From positions 4,092,001-4,156,000 of the forward strand of contig CAXXLO010000002.1 of NCBI GenBank assembly GCA_963664085.2: a DNA stretch of 64,000 bases. Reading direction: 5' to 3'. This DNA comes from Bin5 sp022821545 (GTDB lineage Bacteria > Chloroflexota > Anaerolineae > Caldilineales > Caldilineaceae). The notes under the pieces were generated by a model. It was not told where the DNA came from. It saw only the letters and a list, made by a program, of their open reading frames with translations, and did not search any database. A program made the translations under genes and the position numbers. Below, one piece after another: positions 35,375 to 44,286 of this stretch (the stretch's first letter is position 1; each line of letters starts with the position of its first letter).

Positions 35375-36532
35375 ATGTCCCTTTCTCTTCCCCTCCCCAA
35401 TCTCGCCGACCAGTACCAGCTCGACCCGGACGTCGTCTACCTCAACCACGGCAGCTTCGGCGCCGTTCCCCGGCCCGTTTTCGAGAGCTACCAGCGCTGG
35501 CAGCAGGAGCTGGAAGCAAACCCCGTCATCTTCCTGGGAAAACGTCTACCGGACCTCCTGTCGCAGGCTAGGGAAAAACTGGGCGCCTTCATAAACGCCG
35601 CCCCCGACGACCTGACGTTTGTCCCCAACGTTACCTACGCCCTCAACATCGTAACCCGCTCCATAAATCTGAACGCCGGCGACAAAGTCCTGACGACCGG
35701 CCACGAATACGCCGCAATTGACAAGGCTTGGCGTTTCAACTGTGAAAAGGCCTCAGCCCAGCTTGTAAAGCAACCGTTCGCCGTGCCCGTTGCCGACCCC
35801 GCCGCCGTTGTCGAGCAGATCTGGGCCGGCGTCGACGAGCGCACAAAAGTAATATCCCTCAGCCACATCACATCGCCCAGCGCGCTCACACTGCCCGTCG
35901 CCGAGATCTGCCGGCGGGCCAGGAACGCGGGAATCATCTCCGTCGTCGACGGCGCCCACGCTCCCGGTCAGTTGGACTTGGACATGGAAGAGATCGGAGC
36001 GGACTTCTACGGAGGCAACTGCCACAAATGGCTCAGCAGCGCCCGCGGCACAGGCTTCCTCTACGCCCGCCCGGACAGCCAGGACCTGTTGGAGCCCCTC
36101 GTCGTCGGCCACGGCTGGGACAGAGAAACGCCCGGCGCTTCCCAGTTCCAGGACTACTTTACTTCTATGGGAACGATCGACCCGGCCGCCTACCTCAGTG
36201 TGCCCGCAGCCATCGACTTTCAGGAGCGCAACGAGTGGCCCCAAGTCCGTCAGGCCTGCCATCAACTCCTGAGAGAAACCGAACAGCGCATTCTTGCCCT
36301 GTCCGGCCTGCCCCCCATCAGTCCTGAAACGATGTGGGAGCAGATGCGTCTTGTCCTGCTGCCTGGCAAAGTCGATGCCTATCATCGGCTCTGGGAGGAC
36401 GATCGCATCGTCGTACCCTTGGGACAGCATGGCGGCCAGCCCGGCGTGCGCATCTCCGTCCAGGCCTACAACAGCCCCGCAGACCTGGATGCCCTTGTCC
36501 GGGCGCTGGAAAAAGGGGCGGCAGCGGCCTGA
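35375..36532 (+). CDS. Class V PLP aminotransferase, isopenicillin-N-epimerase-like
   Basis: A 385-residue fold-type I PLP enzyme. D192 in SVVDGAHAPGQ should contact the pyridine nitrogen and K218 in GGNCHKWLSS should form the Schiff base. The overall order resembles the isopenicillin N epimerase/cysteine desulfurase-like branch of class V; the true reaction may be racemisation, transamination or C-S cleavage. It starts 15 nt after the HIT gene and may be in one operon with it. Confidence 0.87.
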   Translation: MSLSLPLPNLADQYQLDPDVVYLNHGSFGAVPRPVFESYQRWQQELEANPVIFLGKRLPDLLSQAREKLGAFINAAPDDLTFVPNVTYALNIVTRSINLNAGDKVLTTGHEYAAIDKAWRFNCEKASAQLVKQPFAVPVADPAAVVEQIWAGVDERTKVISLSHITSPSALTLPVAEICRRARNAGIISVVDGAHAPGQLDLDMEEIGADFYGGNCHKWLSSARGTGFLYARPDSQDLLEPLVVGHGWDRETPGASQFQDYFTSMGTIDPAAYLSVPAAIDFQERNEWPQVRQACHQLLRETEQRILALSGLPPISPETMWEQMRLVLLPGKVDAYHRLWEDDRIVVPLGQHGGQPGVRISVQAYNSPADLDALVRALEKGAAAA

Positions 36533-36567
36533 GCCGTCAATGCGGCCCCTGCCATTGACTTCTCCCC

Positions 36568-37794
36568 TTACGCATGCCTCAGCAGCCGCAGGATCTCCAG
36601 GATCCCCGGCCGCTTGCCGTACATCAACATCCCCAGCCGGAAAACCTTCGCCCCTAGCCACACCACCACCGGAATCGTAACCAGCAGCAGGACAATGCTG
36701 CCTGCAATATCGGTCCAGGGTACCTCGGCAAGGGGCAGCCGCAGCATCATCGTCGTCGGCGCCGTCAGCGGGAACCAGGAAAGGATGCGTACGACCATCG
36801 CGTCGGGATTCGTCATGATGACGCCCGTCAACATCATCGGTACTGCCGCAATGAAGATGAAAATCCCCGTAATCTGCTGGCTCTCCTGAAAGCTGGATCC
36901 CAGCGTTCCGATTGCGCCGATCAGGACGGCGTAGACGCCGAATCCCAATATGTAATAGACAAGCGCCAGTCCAAACACCTCCACCCGCGTAAACAGGGGA
37001 AGCAGAATACCCGCAAGCACGGCCAGGCCCCCGCCCAGCCCGGCTGCCGAGGCGATCCAGACCACAATCTGCGTCAACCCCAGGGCGCCCAGCCCTATGA
37101 CCTTCCCCGCCAGGAGCTGCTGAGGCGTCACCGAAGAAAGCACGATCTCGATCACCCGGCTGGACTTCTCTTCGGCGACGCTGCGCACAAGATAGCCGGA
37201 CGAAACGAAAATCGTTACCACCAGCAGGACGCCGAAAAGGAACGGAACGAGAAACCCCAGGACCTCGCCCGCCGCGCCCCCCGATGTCCGGCCCTCTTCA
37301 CCAATGTACTCAACCCTCGCGTCGTATGGATCGATCAGCCGCGCCCGCAGCGTCTCGTCACCAATCTCCTCGACCAGGTGCGCAACGAAAAATGCGCGCA
37401 GCCCGCTCGTGCCCGACCCGGAAAACCTGCTGCCCTCGGTGAACACCGTCACATCCCCTTCCTCGGGGTAGGTTGCCGGTACGATCACCACCCTCTGCAC
37501 CGTTTCCTCTTCCAGCGCCGTTCGGGCTGCCGCCTCGTCCGTATACGGGACAAACTCCGCCGCGTAGCGCGGCAGGACCGGCGTGAACCTGCCGGATCGA
37601 TCCACAACTGCCGTCATATCCGAACCGCTGTCGAACAGACGCACCAGCGCGCCTCCGGCCTGCCGTCCGAAAAAGATGCTGACGATCAGCGCGACGATTC
37701 CCAGCAGCGGAACCAGCGAAGTGAAGATGATAAAGTCCGGCCGCCGGACATTCACCCAGTATTCATGAACCGCGACAGTCAGAACCCTCTTCAT
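36568..37794 (-). CDS. NatB-like ABC exporter permease
   Basis: A 408-residue ABC-2-type permease. One N-terminal helix (about residues 25-43) is followed by a large outside loop, then six helices from about residue 180, including FVSSGYLVRSVAEEKSSRVIEIVLSS (in parts: SGYLVRSVAEEKSSR, VIEIVLSS), the ABC-2 signature of NatB-type sodium or drug exporters. It overlaps the ATPase gene by 4 nt, so translation is coupled. Confidence 0.9.
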   Translation of the reverse strand: MKRVLTVAVHEYWVNVRRPDFIIFTSLVPLLGIVALIVSIFFGRQAGGALVRLFDSGSDMTAVVDRSGRFTPVLPRYAAEFVPYTDEAAARTALEEETVQRVVIVPATYPEEGDVTVFTEGSRFSGSGTSGLRAFFVAHLVEEIGDETLRARLIDPYDARVEYIGEEGRTSGGAAGEVLGFLVPFLFGVLLVVTIFVSSGYLVRSVAEEKSSRVIEIVLSSVTPQQLLAGKVIGLGALGLTQIVVWIASAAGLGGGLAVLAGILLPLFTRVEVFGLALVYYILGFGVYAVLIGAIGTLGSSFQESQQITGIFIFIAAVPMMLTGVIMTNPDAMVVRILSWFPLTAPTTMMLRLPLAEVPWTDIAGSIVLLLVTIPVVVWLGAKVFRLGMLMYGKRPGILEILRLLRHA

Positions 37795-38732
37795 TGCCTC
37801 CTGAGTCCCCTATCTGCGCCCCCGGCCGCGTCCTTGCCCCGGACCATCGCCACAAAAATGTCGTTCAGTGGAACGGTCGCCCGTTCAAAACTCTCCACCT
37901 CGATCTTCCTCTCCACGAGCTCTGCCAGCAGTTCCTGCGCCCCCATCCCGTCCAGCGTGAGAATCGAAACATCTCCCTGCCGCTCATACCCGGCGACGCC
38001 CGGCAGGTCCGGCGGCAGCGCCGCGGCCCGAACCCGGACCGAATTCGGCGCAAACTCCCGCTTGATCTCCTTCAACGAACCGTACAACAGCGCCCGCCCC
38101 TCGTCGATGAGAAGAATCCGGTCACACAGCTCTTCGACCAGGTTCATCTGGTGCGCGCTCAGCACGATCGTCTTTCCCTCCTCTACCAGCGAGCGCATCA
38201 GCCCCTTGATCAGCTCGACGTTGACCGGATCCAGCCCTTGGAAAGGCTCATCGAGAATCAGCAGTTCCGGGTCGTGAATGAGACACGCGATGAACTGCAC
38301 CTTCTGCTGCATGCCCCTGCTCAACTCCTTGACCCGTTTGCCGCCCCACGCCTCCAGCTCGACTCGCTCCAGCAGCGTCAGCGCCCTGCTCTTCGCCGTC
38401 GCCCCGTCAACGCCCTTCAGCCGTCCCAGGTAGACCAGCACCTCCAGCACCCTCTGGTCCCGGTACAGACCGCGCTCCTCCGGCAGATAGCCCACACGTT
38501 CCCGCCTCTGACCTGGCTCCCCGCCCAGCAGTTCAACCTCGCCCGAGTCCGCCTTGAAGATATCCATCAGAATCCGGATCGTGCTCGTCTTCCCCGCCCC
38601 GTTGGGACCGAGCAATCCGAAAATCTCCCCCTGCCGCACCTCAAACGACAGGCTGTCGACAGCCGCGCGGCTGCCATACATCTTACAGATATTGCCGACT
38701 GAAAGGACTGAATCTGCCATAAGAACTTTCAC
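37791..38732 (-). CDS. NatA-like ABC exporter ATPase
   Basis: A 313-residue ATPase with Walker A GPNGAGKTS, signature LSRGMQQKVQF, Walker B LLILDEPFQGLDPVN and a switch histidine in VLSAHQ. The C-terminal 90 residues form the extension typical of NatA-type ABC exporters. A GTG at 38732 and an ATG at 38720 are both possible starts; neither has a clear ribosome site. It ends the chromosomal part before the island. Confidence 0.92.
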   Translation of the reverse strand: MKVLMADSVLSVGNICKMYGSRAAVDSLSFEVRQGEIFGLLGPNGAGKTSTIRILMDIFKADSGEVELLGGEPGQRRERVGYLPEERGLYRDQRVLEVLVYLGRLKGVDGATAKSRALTLLERVELEAWGGKRVKELSRGMQQKVQFIACLIHDPELLILDEPFQGLDPVNVELIKGLMRSLVEEGKTIVLSAHQMNLVEELCDRILLIDEGRALLYGSLKEIKREFAPNSVRVRAAALPPDLPGVAGYERQGDVSILTLDGMGAQELLAELVERKIEVESFERATVPLNDIFVAMVRGKDAAGGADRGLRRQ

Positions 38733-39207
38733 GAACTTTTCTCACCGGTCAACCTGAACGCATCGCCTGCAAACTAGCACACTTCTCGCTCCAATGCCAA
38801 CGGTCCACTTAGAGGCTGTTTGAAAAGTAAAAGCTGTCGGCCAAATAGTGGTATACGTAGTCTTTGTGAAAACAAAAGGGAAAAATACGGTGCATCCGCC
38901 CGGCATATGGGACAGAATCTTGAAAAACAACACCGGGGCAACGTCCATCAGAGCTTCTTCTTAAGCATCAATATCCATGCAGCCAAACGCGACTGGATCG
39001 TGAAATCCGGCTATGGCAGAATAGAAGCCCGCCTCAAATCGGTCCCCTATGGCTCGTGCCCGTGCTGTTCGCAGAAGCGACAAGTCTTTGTATCCCGATT
39101 GGAATGGTCTGGTAATAACGCTTCAACACCATATTATACAGCGCCTGTATGACACCAGCATGTCATTTCGGCCCTTTTACGGTTTACGCACAGGGGAGAC
39201 AGACAGA
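38733..39207. other. Island left edge: IS end remnant and non-coding debris
   Basis: Apart from the IS5-type end (38808-38877) this stretch shows no supported gene. Open frames here are short and cross the IS end. It marks the switch from housekeeping genes to accessory DNA. Confidence 0.5.
38808..38877 (+). mobile_element. Left-end remnant of an IS5-type element
   Basis: These 70 bp match 62490-62559 at 67 positions by eye, in the same orientation. Both copies begin CTTAGAGGCTGTTTGAAAAG, an end typical of the IS5 family with TTA as likely target duplication. The match stops just after the likely transposase start codon, so only the terminus remains here. Confidence 0.85.
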
Positions 39208-39702
39208 ATGAGCGAGAAAGAGTATGCGGACAGGCGCGGTGAGCGCATGGCTGACCGGCTGCGGCATTTCACGGCGGAAAGCGGCCATGAGGCTGTCAGT
39301 CCGCGGGCCGGCGTGGACGGCGCGGTTATCGAGCTGTTGCGGCCGCTTGTGGCGCGTGCAATCGACACCGGCGAACAGGTGGACATTCCGGCCGGCTACT
39401 GGATACGTGCTGAGGAGCGGGAGATTGCAACGCTGGCGGTTGAGATCGGACACTCCGACACCGACGCGGACGTTCGGGTGTCTATGGTGGTATCACGCGG
39501 GCCGAGCCACGAGTTGCCGGTCTTGCGCGTCCGCACCGGCGCAAAGGCGCTGAAACAGATCGCAACTGAGTTAGGCGACCTGGACAAATGCATAGCGTGG
39601 GCGTACCTGGAACTATGGGAACAAGCGCATCGGGCAAAGGGAGAGACTTTGCGCGCAATTCTTGAGGAAGAACGGGCGTACTGGTCAACTGTGCGTTGGT
39701 AA
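39208..39702 (+). CDS. Unknown accessory protein
   Basis: I do not recognise this 164-residue soluble protein. It has a charged N-terminus (SEKEYADRRGERMADRLRHF), a central beta-rich part and a helical C-terminal third ending in EEERAYWSTVRW. The ATG at 39208 begins after a GGGGA ribosome-like site; the frame is open upstream into IS-edge DNA. Its place directly inside the island edge suggests an accessory role. Confidence 0.55.
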   Translation: MSEKEYADRRGERMADRLRHFTAESGHEAVSPRAGVDGAVIELLRPLVARAIDTGEQVDIPAGYWIRAEEREIATLAVEIGHSDTDADVRVSMVVSRGPSHELPVLRVRTGAKALKQIATELGDLDKCIAWAYLELWEQAHRAKGETLRAILEEERAYWSTVRW

Positions 39703-39864
39703 AACGGCGCCGTCGGCGCCGGATCAGTGCAGCGCCGAAATTCCGAGCGATAGCATAGCGTAAAGAAACCGGCAAAGCGACCGCAAATTCAGAAAGTTTT
39801 GGTCAAGTCTGCGCAAAGTGGTAGATTGACGCGTAACTGGCTACCCTGAAATAACTCGGACGCT

Positions 39865-40407
39865 ATGAACACGACCGCCCCAATTCACACAGCCCTGCAA
39901 GAGTTCGCTGCCGCGGTGACCGACAAGCTGACGCAGATCACACACGGCGAACCGGAAGAGCAACTGCGCGCGCCTTTCGAGAATCTCATGGGCGCTGCCG
40001 CCGGCGCGCTCGGCTGGGATGTCGTCTGCACCGGCGAAACGCCCCTGCCGGATCGCCTTGGCCGCCCGGATTACGCAGTACATCTGAACAGCCTGCTCGC
40101 CGGCTATGTGGAGCTCAAACCAGCGGGCGCCGGTGCCACTGCTTCCCGCTTTGCAGGCCACAACCGCAGACAGTTCAACCGCTTCTCCGCCATCCCCAAC
40201 ATCCTCTACACCGACGGCAACGAATGGGCGCTCTACCGTAACGGTGAGCTGGTAGACAGGGTGGTCCGTCTCACTGGCGATGTCGCCTCCGAGGGCAAAA
40301 GAGCGGTAGGGCCGCAGCGAGGGAGCCGACCCGCTCACACTCAGAAGCGCAGAAAACGCGCTGTCCGCGCAGCACAATCTGCTGGAGCACCTGCAGGAGA
40401 GGATTAA
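39865..40407 (+). pseudogene. N-terminal fragment of a restriction-modification enzyme
   Basis: The first 145 residues look like the N-terminal nuclease-side domain of large methylase-nuclease enzymes: PDYAVHLNSLLAGYVELKPAG holds a D...ExK pattern and FAGHNRRQFNRFSAIPNILYTDGNEWALYRNGE is characteristic (shown in parts: GHNRRQFNRF, LYTDGNEWALYR). After VASEGKRAVG the similarity stops and the frame runs into low-complexity Arg/Ala sequence, overlapping the beginning of another open frame. The methylase domain is absent. I read it as a truncated relic. Confidence 0.65.
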
Positions 40408-40411
40408 CGGC

Positions 40412-40852
40412 TTGGAAACACGCGGTAGAGATGAAGAAGTCGCGCTTCTCAATGTGCAGGCAGTCATAAACAGCTATGCCATCGAGATAGCGTTGAAGTC
40501 GTTCTGGGCATTAGACCACCCCGGCGAGCCCGTTCGTCGCACACACAACTTGCTCAAGATATTTGACGGCTTGAAGGACGAGACGAAGAAGTCACTCGGT
40601 GGACTTCAACTGACCTGCGAAGTACTGGAAGAGACGCCCGAGCTTTTCATCAGCAATAGATACTCTATGGAGCATGACATACACTTTACCATTCAAGACG
40701 GATACTATATGGAGCGCGACAGAAGAGACGTCACACCTTGTCCGCCACTACTCTTAAGGAAGCTTGCACAGATACTGAGAGATACGATGGAAGATATGGA
40801 CGAAGAGATCAGGAAGGCACTGCTCACGACGGTGACGTTAACTGATGAGTAA
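40412..40852 (+). CDS. HEPN-like protein, start unclear, possibly truncated
   Basis: A 146-residue mainly helical protein. The segment SYAIEIALKSFWALDHPGEPV followed by RTHNLLKIFDGL and FISNRYSMEHD (parts of a longer run) resembles HEPN-type domains, where a polar helix pair and an R..H element are typical. A weak TTG at 40412 is the nearest start; the frame remains open back to about 40312, inside the preceding relic, so the true N-terminus may have been lost in the fusion. Function is unknown. Confidence 0.5.
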   Translation: METRGRDEEVALLNVQAVINSYAIEIALKSFWALDHPGEPVRRTHNLLKIFDGLKDETKKSLGGLQLTCEVLEETPELFISNRYSMEHDIHFTIQDGYYMERDRRDVTPCPPLLLRKLAQILRDTMEDMDEEIRKALLTTVTLTDE

Positions 40853-40991
40853 CGTTTGGAGGGCTTTCAACGCGCCCGGGCGCTCGGCCGCGCCTGTGTT
40901 GAAGAGGCATTCGCAAAGCATTGTTGTCATTTATGGAGGATGGGCAAGCGTTCTTGGCACAAGAAAGTGAACCGATAACAGGGAGAAGTGA

Positions 40992-42956
40992 ATGAACACC
41001 TTGAACATCAGCAGTTTCATCTGGGGCATCGCCGACGACGTACTGCGCGATCACTATGTGCGCAGCAAGTACCGCGACGTCATCCTGCCTATGACCGTCA
41101 TCCGCCGCCTTGACGCCGTGCTGGAGCCGACCAAGGACAATGTTCTACGCATGAAGGCGCAACTGGACGAGGCGGATATCATCGACCAGGACCGGGCGCT
41201 GCGCCAGGCGTCGGACGAGGCCTTCTACAACATATCACCATTCAAATTGCGCGATTTGCGGGCACGCGCTCACCAACAACAGCTGCGCGCCGATTTCGAG
41301 GCCTACCTTGACGGTTTCTCGCCGAACGTGCAGGAAATTCTGGAACGCTTCAAGTTTCGCAACGAGATTCCGACCCTCGTCGGCGACGACATCCTCGGCT
41401 TTCTGATCGAAAAGTTTCTCGACAACTCGGTCAACCTCAGCCCTAGGCCTGTGCTCAACGCGGATGGCAGCGTACGCCTGCCCGGACTCGACAATCACAG
41501 TATGGGCACAGTCTTCGAGGAGCTGATCCGGCGTTTCAGTGAGGAGAACAACGAAGAGGCGGGCGAGCACTTCACCCCGCGTGATGTGGTGGAGCTGATG
41601 GCGCATCTCATTTTCATGCCGATCGCCGACCAGGTGCAGTCGACCACCTATCTTGTCTACGACGGCGCCTGCGGCACGGGCGGCATGTTGACCGTGGCCG
41701 AGGAAACGCTCGCCCGGCTCGCCCGCGATCAGGGAAAGGATGTCTCGATACACCTCTATGGACAGGAGATAAACGGGGAGACCTACGCCATCAGCAAGGC
41801 TGACCTCATCCTGAAGGGGGAGGGGTCTGAAGCGGACAACATCCGGGACGGCTCCACGCTTTCAGCCGATGCATTCCCCGCGAGCGAGTTCGATTTCATG
41901 CTTTCTAACCCGCCCTACGGCAAGAGTTGGAAGAACGATCTGGAGCGCATGGGCGGCAAGGCCGGCCTCATCGACCCCCGCTTCATAGTTGAACATGACG
42001 GCGATCCCGAACTCTCGCTTGTCACCCGATCGAGCGATGGCCAGATGCTCTTTCTGGCGAACATGGTGAGCAAGATGAAGATGAAGCGCGATGCGCCGTT
42101 GGGCAGCCGCATCGCCGAAGTGCATAACGGCAGCTCGCTCTTCACCGGCGACGCCGGCCAGGGCGAGAGCAACATCCGCCGCTGGATCATCGAAAACGAC
42201 TGGCTAGAGGCGATCATCGCGCTGCCGCTCAACATATTCTACAACACCGGCATTGCCACCTACATCTGGGTGCTGAGCAACCGCAAGCCGACCGAACGGC
42301 AGGGTTACGTCCAACTGATCGACGCCAGCGAGTGGTACCGATCGTTACGAAAAAATCTGGGCGACAAGAACTGCGAGCTGGCCGCGGCCGATATTGGACG
42401 TATTGTCGAGACGTTTCTCGCCTTCGAGGAGACGCCGCAGTCAAAGATCTTTCCCAATGCGGCATTCGGCTACCGCAAGCTTACGGTCCAGCGGCCGTTG
42501 CGTCTGCCCGGTACCGACCCTGTCCGCGTATACAAGGCACGCGAGATCAAGGAGATGCGGCAGAGAAGAGCGCCCAGCCCTGACGCGCCGCCCGTCATCC
42601 GCAAGATCCACCACGACCGCGTTGCCCCCGACCCCCTGCGCGGCCTCTTTCCCGCCCAGGTCGACGGGAAAACAGTTGTAGTCGAGTATGCGCCCGATCC
42701 GGACCTGAAGGACACCGAACAAGCGCCGCTGCTTGAGGAGGGCGGCATCGAGGGCTTTTTGCGCCGCGAAGTGCTGCCCTATGCGCCCGACGCCTGGTAC
42801 GTGCCGGGCAAGGTGAAGGTGGGGTATGAGATCAGCTTCACCCGCTACTTCTACCAGCCGCAGCCGTTACGAGCGCCGGAGGAGATCTGGGCTGATATTC
42901 GGGCGCTGGAGCAGGAGTCTGAGGGGCTGTTGGGGGAGATTATGGGTGGGGCGTGA
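40992..42956 (+). CDS. hsdM: Type I restriction-modification methylase subunit HsdM
   Basis: A 654-residue N6-adenine methylase subunit. The N-terminal helical domain precedes SAM motif I at D224-GACGTGG and the catalytic NPPY at 306-309. The C-terminal end (APEEIWADIRALEQESEGLL) recurs twice further right in the island. It lies 6.9 kb upstream of its usual partner hsdS, with three cargo modules in between, an unusual separation. A ribosome site GGGAGAAG is just before the ATG. Confidence 0.95.
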   Translation: MNTLNISSFIWGIADDVLRDHYVRSKYRDVILPMTVIRRLDAVLEPTKDNVLRMKAQLDEADIIDQDRALRQASDEAFYNISPFKLRDLRARAHQQQLRADFEAYLDGFSPNVQEILERFKFRNEIPTLVGDDILGFLIEKFLDNSVNLSPRPVLNADGSVRLPGLDNHSMGTVFEELIRRFSEENNEEAGEHFTPRDVVELMAHLIFMPIADQVQSTTYLVYDGACGTGGMLTVAEETLARLARDQGKDVSIHLYGQEINGETYAISKADLILKGEGSEADNIRDGSTLSADAFPASEFDFMLSNPPYGKSWKNDLERMGGKAGLIDPRFIVEHDGDPELSLVTRSSDGQMLFLANMVSKMKMKRDAPLGSRIAEVHNGSSLFTGDAGQGESNIRRWIIENDWLEAIIALPLNIFYNTGIATYIWVLSNRKPTERQGYVQLIDASEWYRSLRKNLGDKNCELAAADIGRIVETFLAFEETPQSKIFPNAAFGYRKLTVQRPLRLPGTDPVRVYKAREIKEMRQRRAPSPDAPPVIRKIHHDRVAPDPLRGLFPAQVDGKTVVVEYAPDPDLKDTEQAPLLEEGGIEGFLRREVLPYAPDAWYVPGKVKVGYEISFTRYFYQPQPLRAPEEIWADIRALEQESEGLLGEIMGGA

Positions 42957-43291
42957 AGTCCACACGAGGTTCGAAATGTGAGGAGACTGTTCTTCGCCCC
43001 AGACTTTACCAGAGTGTGATATGTTAGAATCAACCGCAACAATGAGCCTGTCAGACTATCATACCAGGGTGATGGTCTGTCATGGATGAGCGTTGTGCAT
43101 TCTCACTACTTACCAGATGAAACAGCACTTACAAACAGTTGTATTGGATTGTAAGTGTTCGAATCCTCCGCGAAGTTGCCTGAGATTTCTGTAGCACGAT
43201 GGCAAATAGCCATTCGTCAACCAGTACTTCCGGTCAGCAGAGAGATGGCATCGTTTGGATGAGCCATCCGTGCGGAGAAAGGAGGATAACA
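42957..43291 (+). other. Non-coding leader between hsdM and the AAA ATPase
   Basis: These 335 bases contain a 9-bp inverted repeat (43126-43157) and the AAAGGAGG ribosome site for the ATPase. An open frame begins at 43199 but has no start signal. I see no clear promoter pair. Confidence 0.45.
43126..43157. promoter_or_regulatory. Operator-like inverted repeat upstream of the AAA/protease pair
   Basis: CACTTACAA (43126-43134) and TTGTAAGTG (43149-43157) are perfect inverted arms with a 14-nt spacer. There is no T-tract, so it looks more like a binding site than a terminator. It lies 135 bp before the ATPase start. Confidence 0.45.
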
Positions 43292-44284
43292 ATGGCGAGA
43301 GCGGATTTGCTTCTGAAGTTGGTGCAAGCCGGCTCTCGAGGGGAGCAGGCGCTGTTCCGAAAGACCGTTGAAGCATTGGCGGCAGAAGAGCGAGCCAAAA
43401 AGCACACGATATTGGCCGATCGCCTCCTCGCACAGATGCAGCCCAATGGTTTTCGGGTGGACAGGTCGGCCTCATCGCCGACAACTCGCGCCGGTCCCCT
43501 CGTAACGGAGGTGATACCGGCGCGCGAATTGAAAGATATGATTTTGCCGGCTGAGGCCGAGGCGACTGTCCAAGAATTGATCGAGGAGCAAGATCGCGCC
43601 GATCTGCTGCGGTCGTACAATCTTGAGCCGCGGCATCGCGTTCTCCTGGTCGGGCCGCCCGGAAATGGGAAAACGACACTCGCAGAAGCGATTGCCGATG
43701 CGTTACACGTTCCACTGCTGATTGTTCGTTATGAAGGGGTCATAGGCAGCTTCCTTGGGGAGACTGCCCAGCGCATCGGTCAAGTGTTCGAGCATGCGCG
43801 ATCCAGGCACTGCGTACTCTTTTTCGATGAATTCGACGTTGTTGGGAAGGAGAGAGGCGACATACATGAGACCGGAGAGATCAAGCGTGTGGTGAGTTCT
43901 CTGCTGCTCCAGGTCGACCAACTTCCTAGCTACGTAGTTGTAGTCACGGCCAGCAACCATCCGGAGTTGCTTGACCGCGCCGTCTGGCGTCGTTTCCAGA
44001 TTCGCATCGAGCTGCCAATGCCGAAGCAGGGGCAGGTAGAAGAGTGGTTTAAGCGCTTCGAGCAGCGAACGGGACACTCGCTGGGCCTTTCGGCTCGCAG
44101 TCTCGCACAGCGGTTGCGCGGTCTCAGCTTTGCAGAAGTCGAAGAGTTCGCAACCGACGTGCTGCGAAGAATCGCATTGGAACAACCTGGTGCGGACTGC
44201 AAAGCGATCGTGGAGCGACGACTACGCCGCTGGAAGAACCGCTACACAATCAATCAGTCCGACGCTGACGGAGCAAGCAGATAA
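43292..44284 (+). CDS. AAA ATPase paired with a subtilisin-like protease
   Basis: A 330-residue AAA protein. Walker A is G121-PPGNGKT, Walker B is LFFDEFD with D179-E180, and the C-terminal helical lid ends with RIALEQPG. The N-terminal 90 residues are helical and not recognised. The ATG at 43292 has an excellent AAAGGAGG site 6 nt upstream. The stop is 2 nt before the protease start, so the two proteins are surely made together. In such pairs the ATPase may remodel or activate the protease in response to a trigger (inference). Confidence 0.85.
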   Translation: MARADLLLKLVQAGSRGEQALFRKTVEALAAEERAKKHTILADRLLAQMQPNGFRVDRSASSPTTRAGPLVTEVIPARELKDMILPAEAEATVQELIEEQDRADLLRSYNLEPRHRVLLVGPPGNGKTTLAEAIADALHVPLLIVRYEGVIGSFLGETAQRIGQVFEHARSRHCVLFFDEFDVVGKERGDIHETGEIKRVVSSLLLQVDQLPSYVVVVTASNHPELLDRAVWRRFQIRIELPMPKQGQVEEWFKRFEQRTGHSLGLSARSLAQRLRGLSFAEVEEFATDVLRRIALEQPGADCKAIVERRLRRWKNRYTINQSDADGASR

Positions 44285-44286
44285 AC

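Noticed and set aside
38742..38948. Minus-strand frame ending FVFTKTTYTTIWPTAFTF
   Set aside because: The same peptide appears at 62463-62700; it is the antisense of the shared IS5 end, not a conserved gene.
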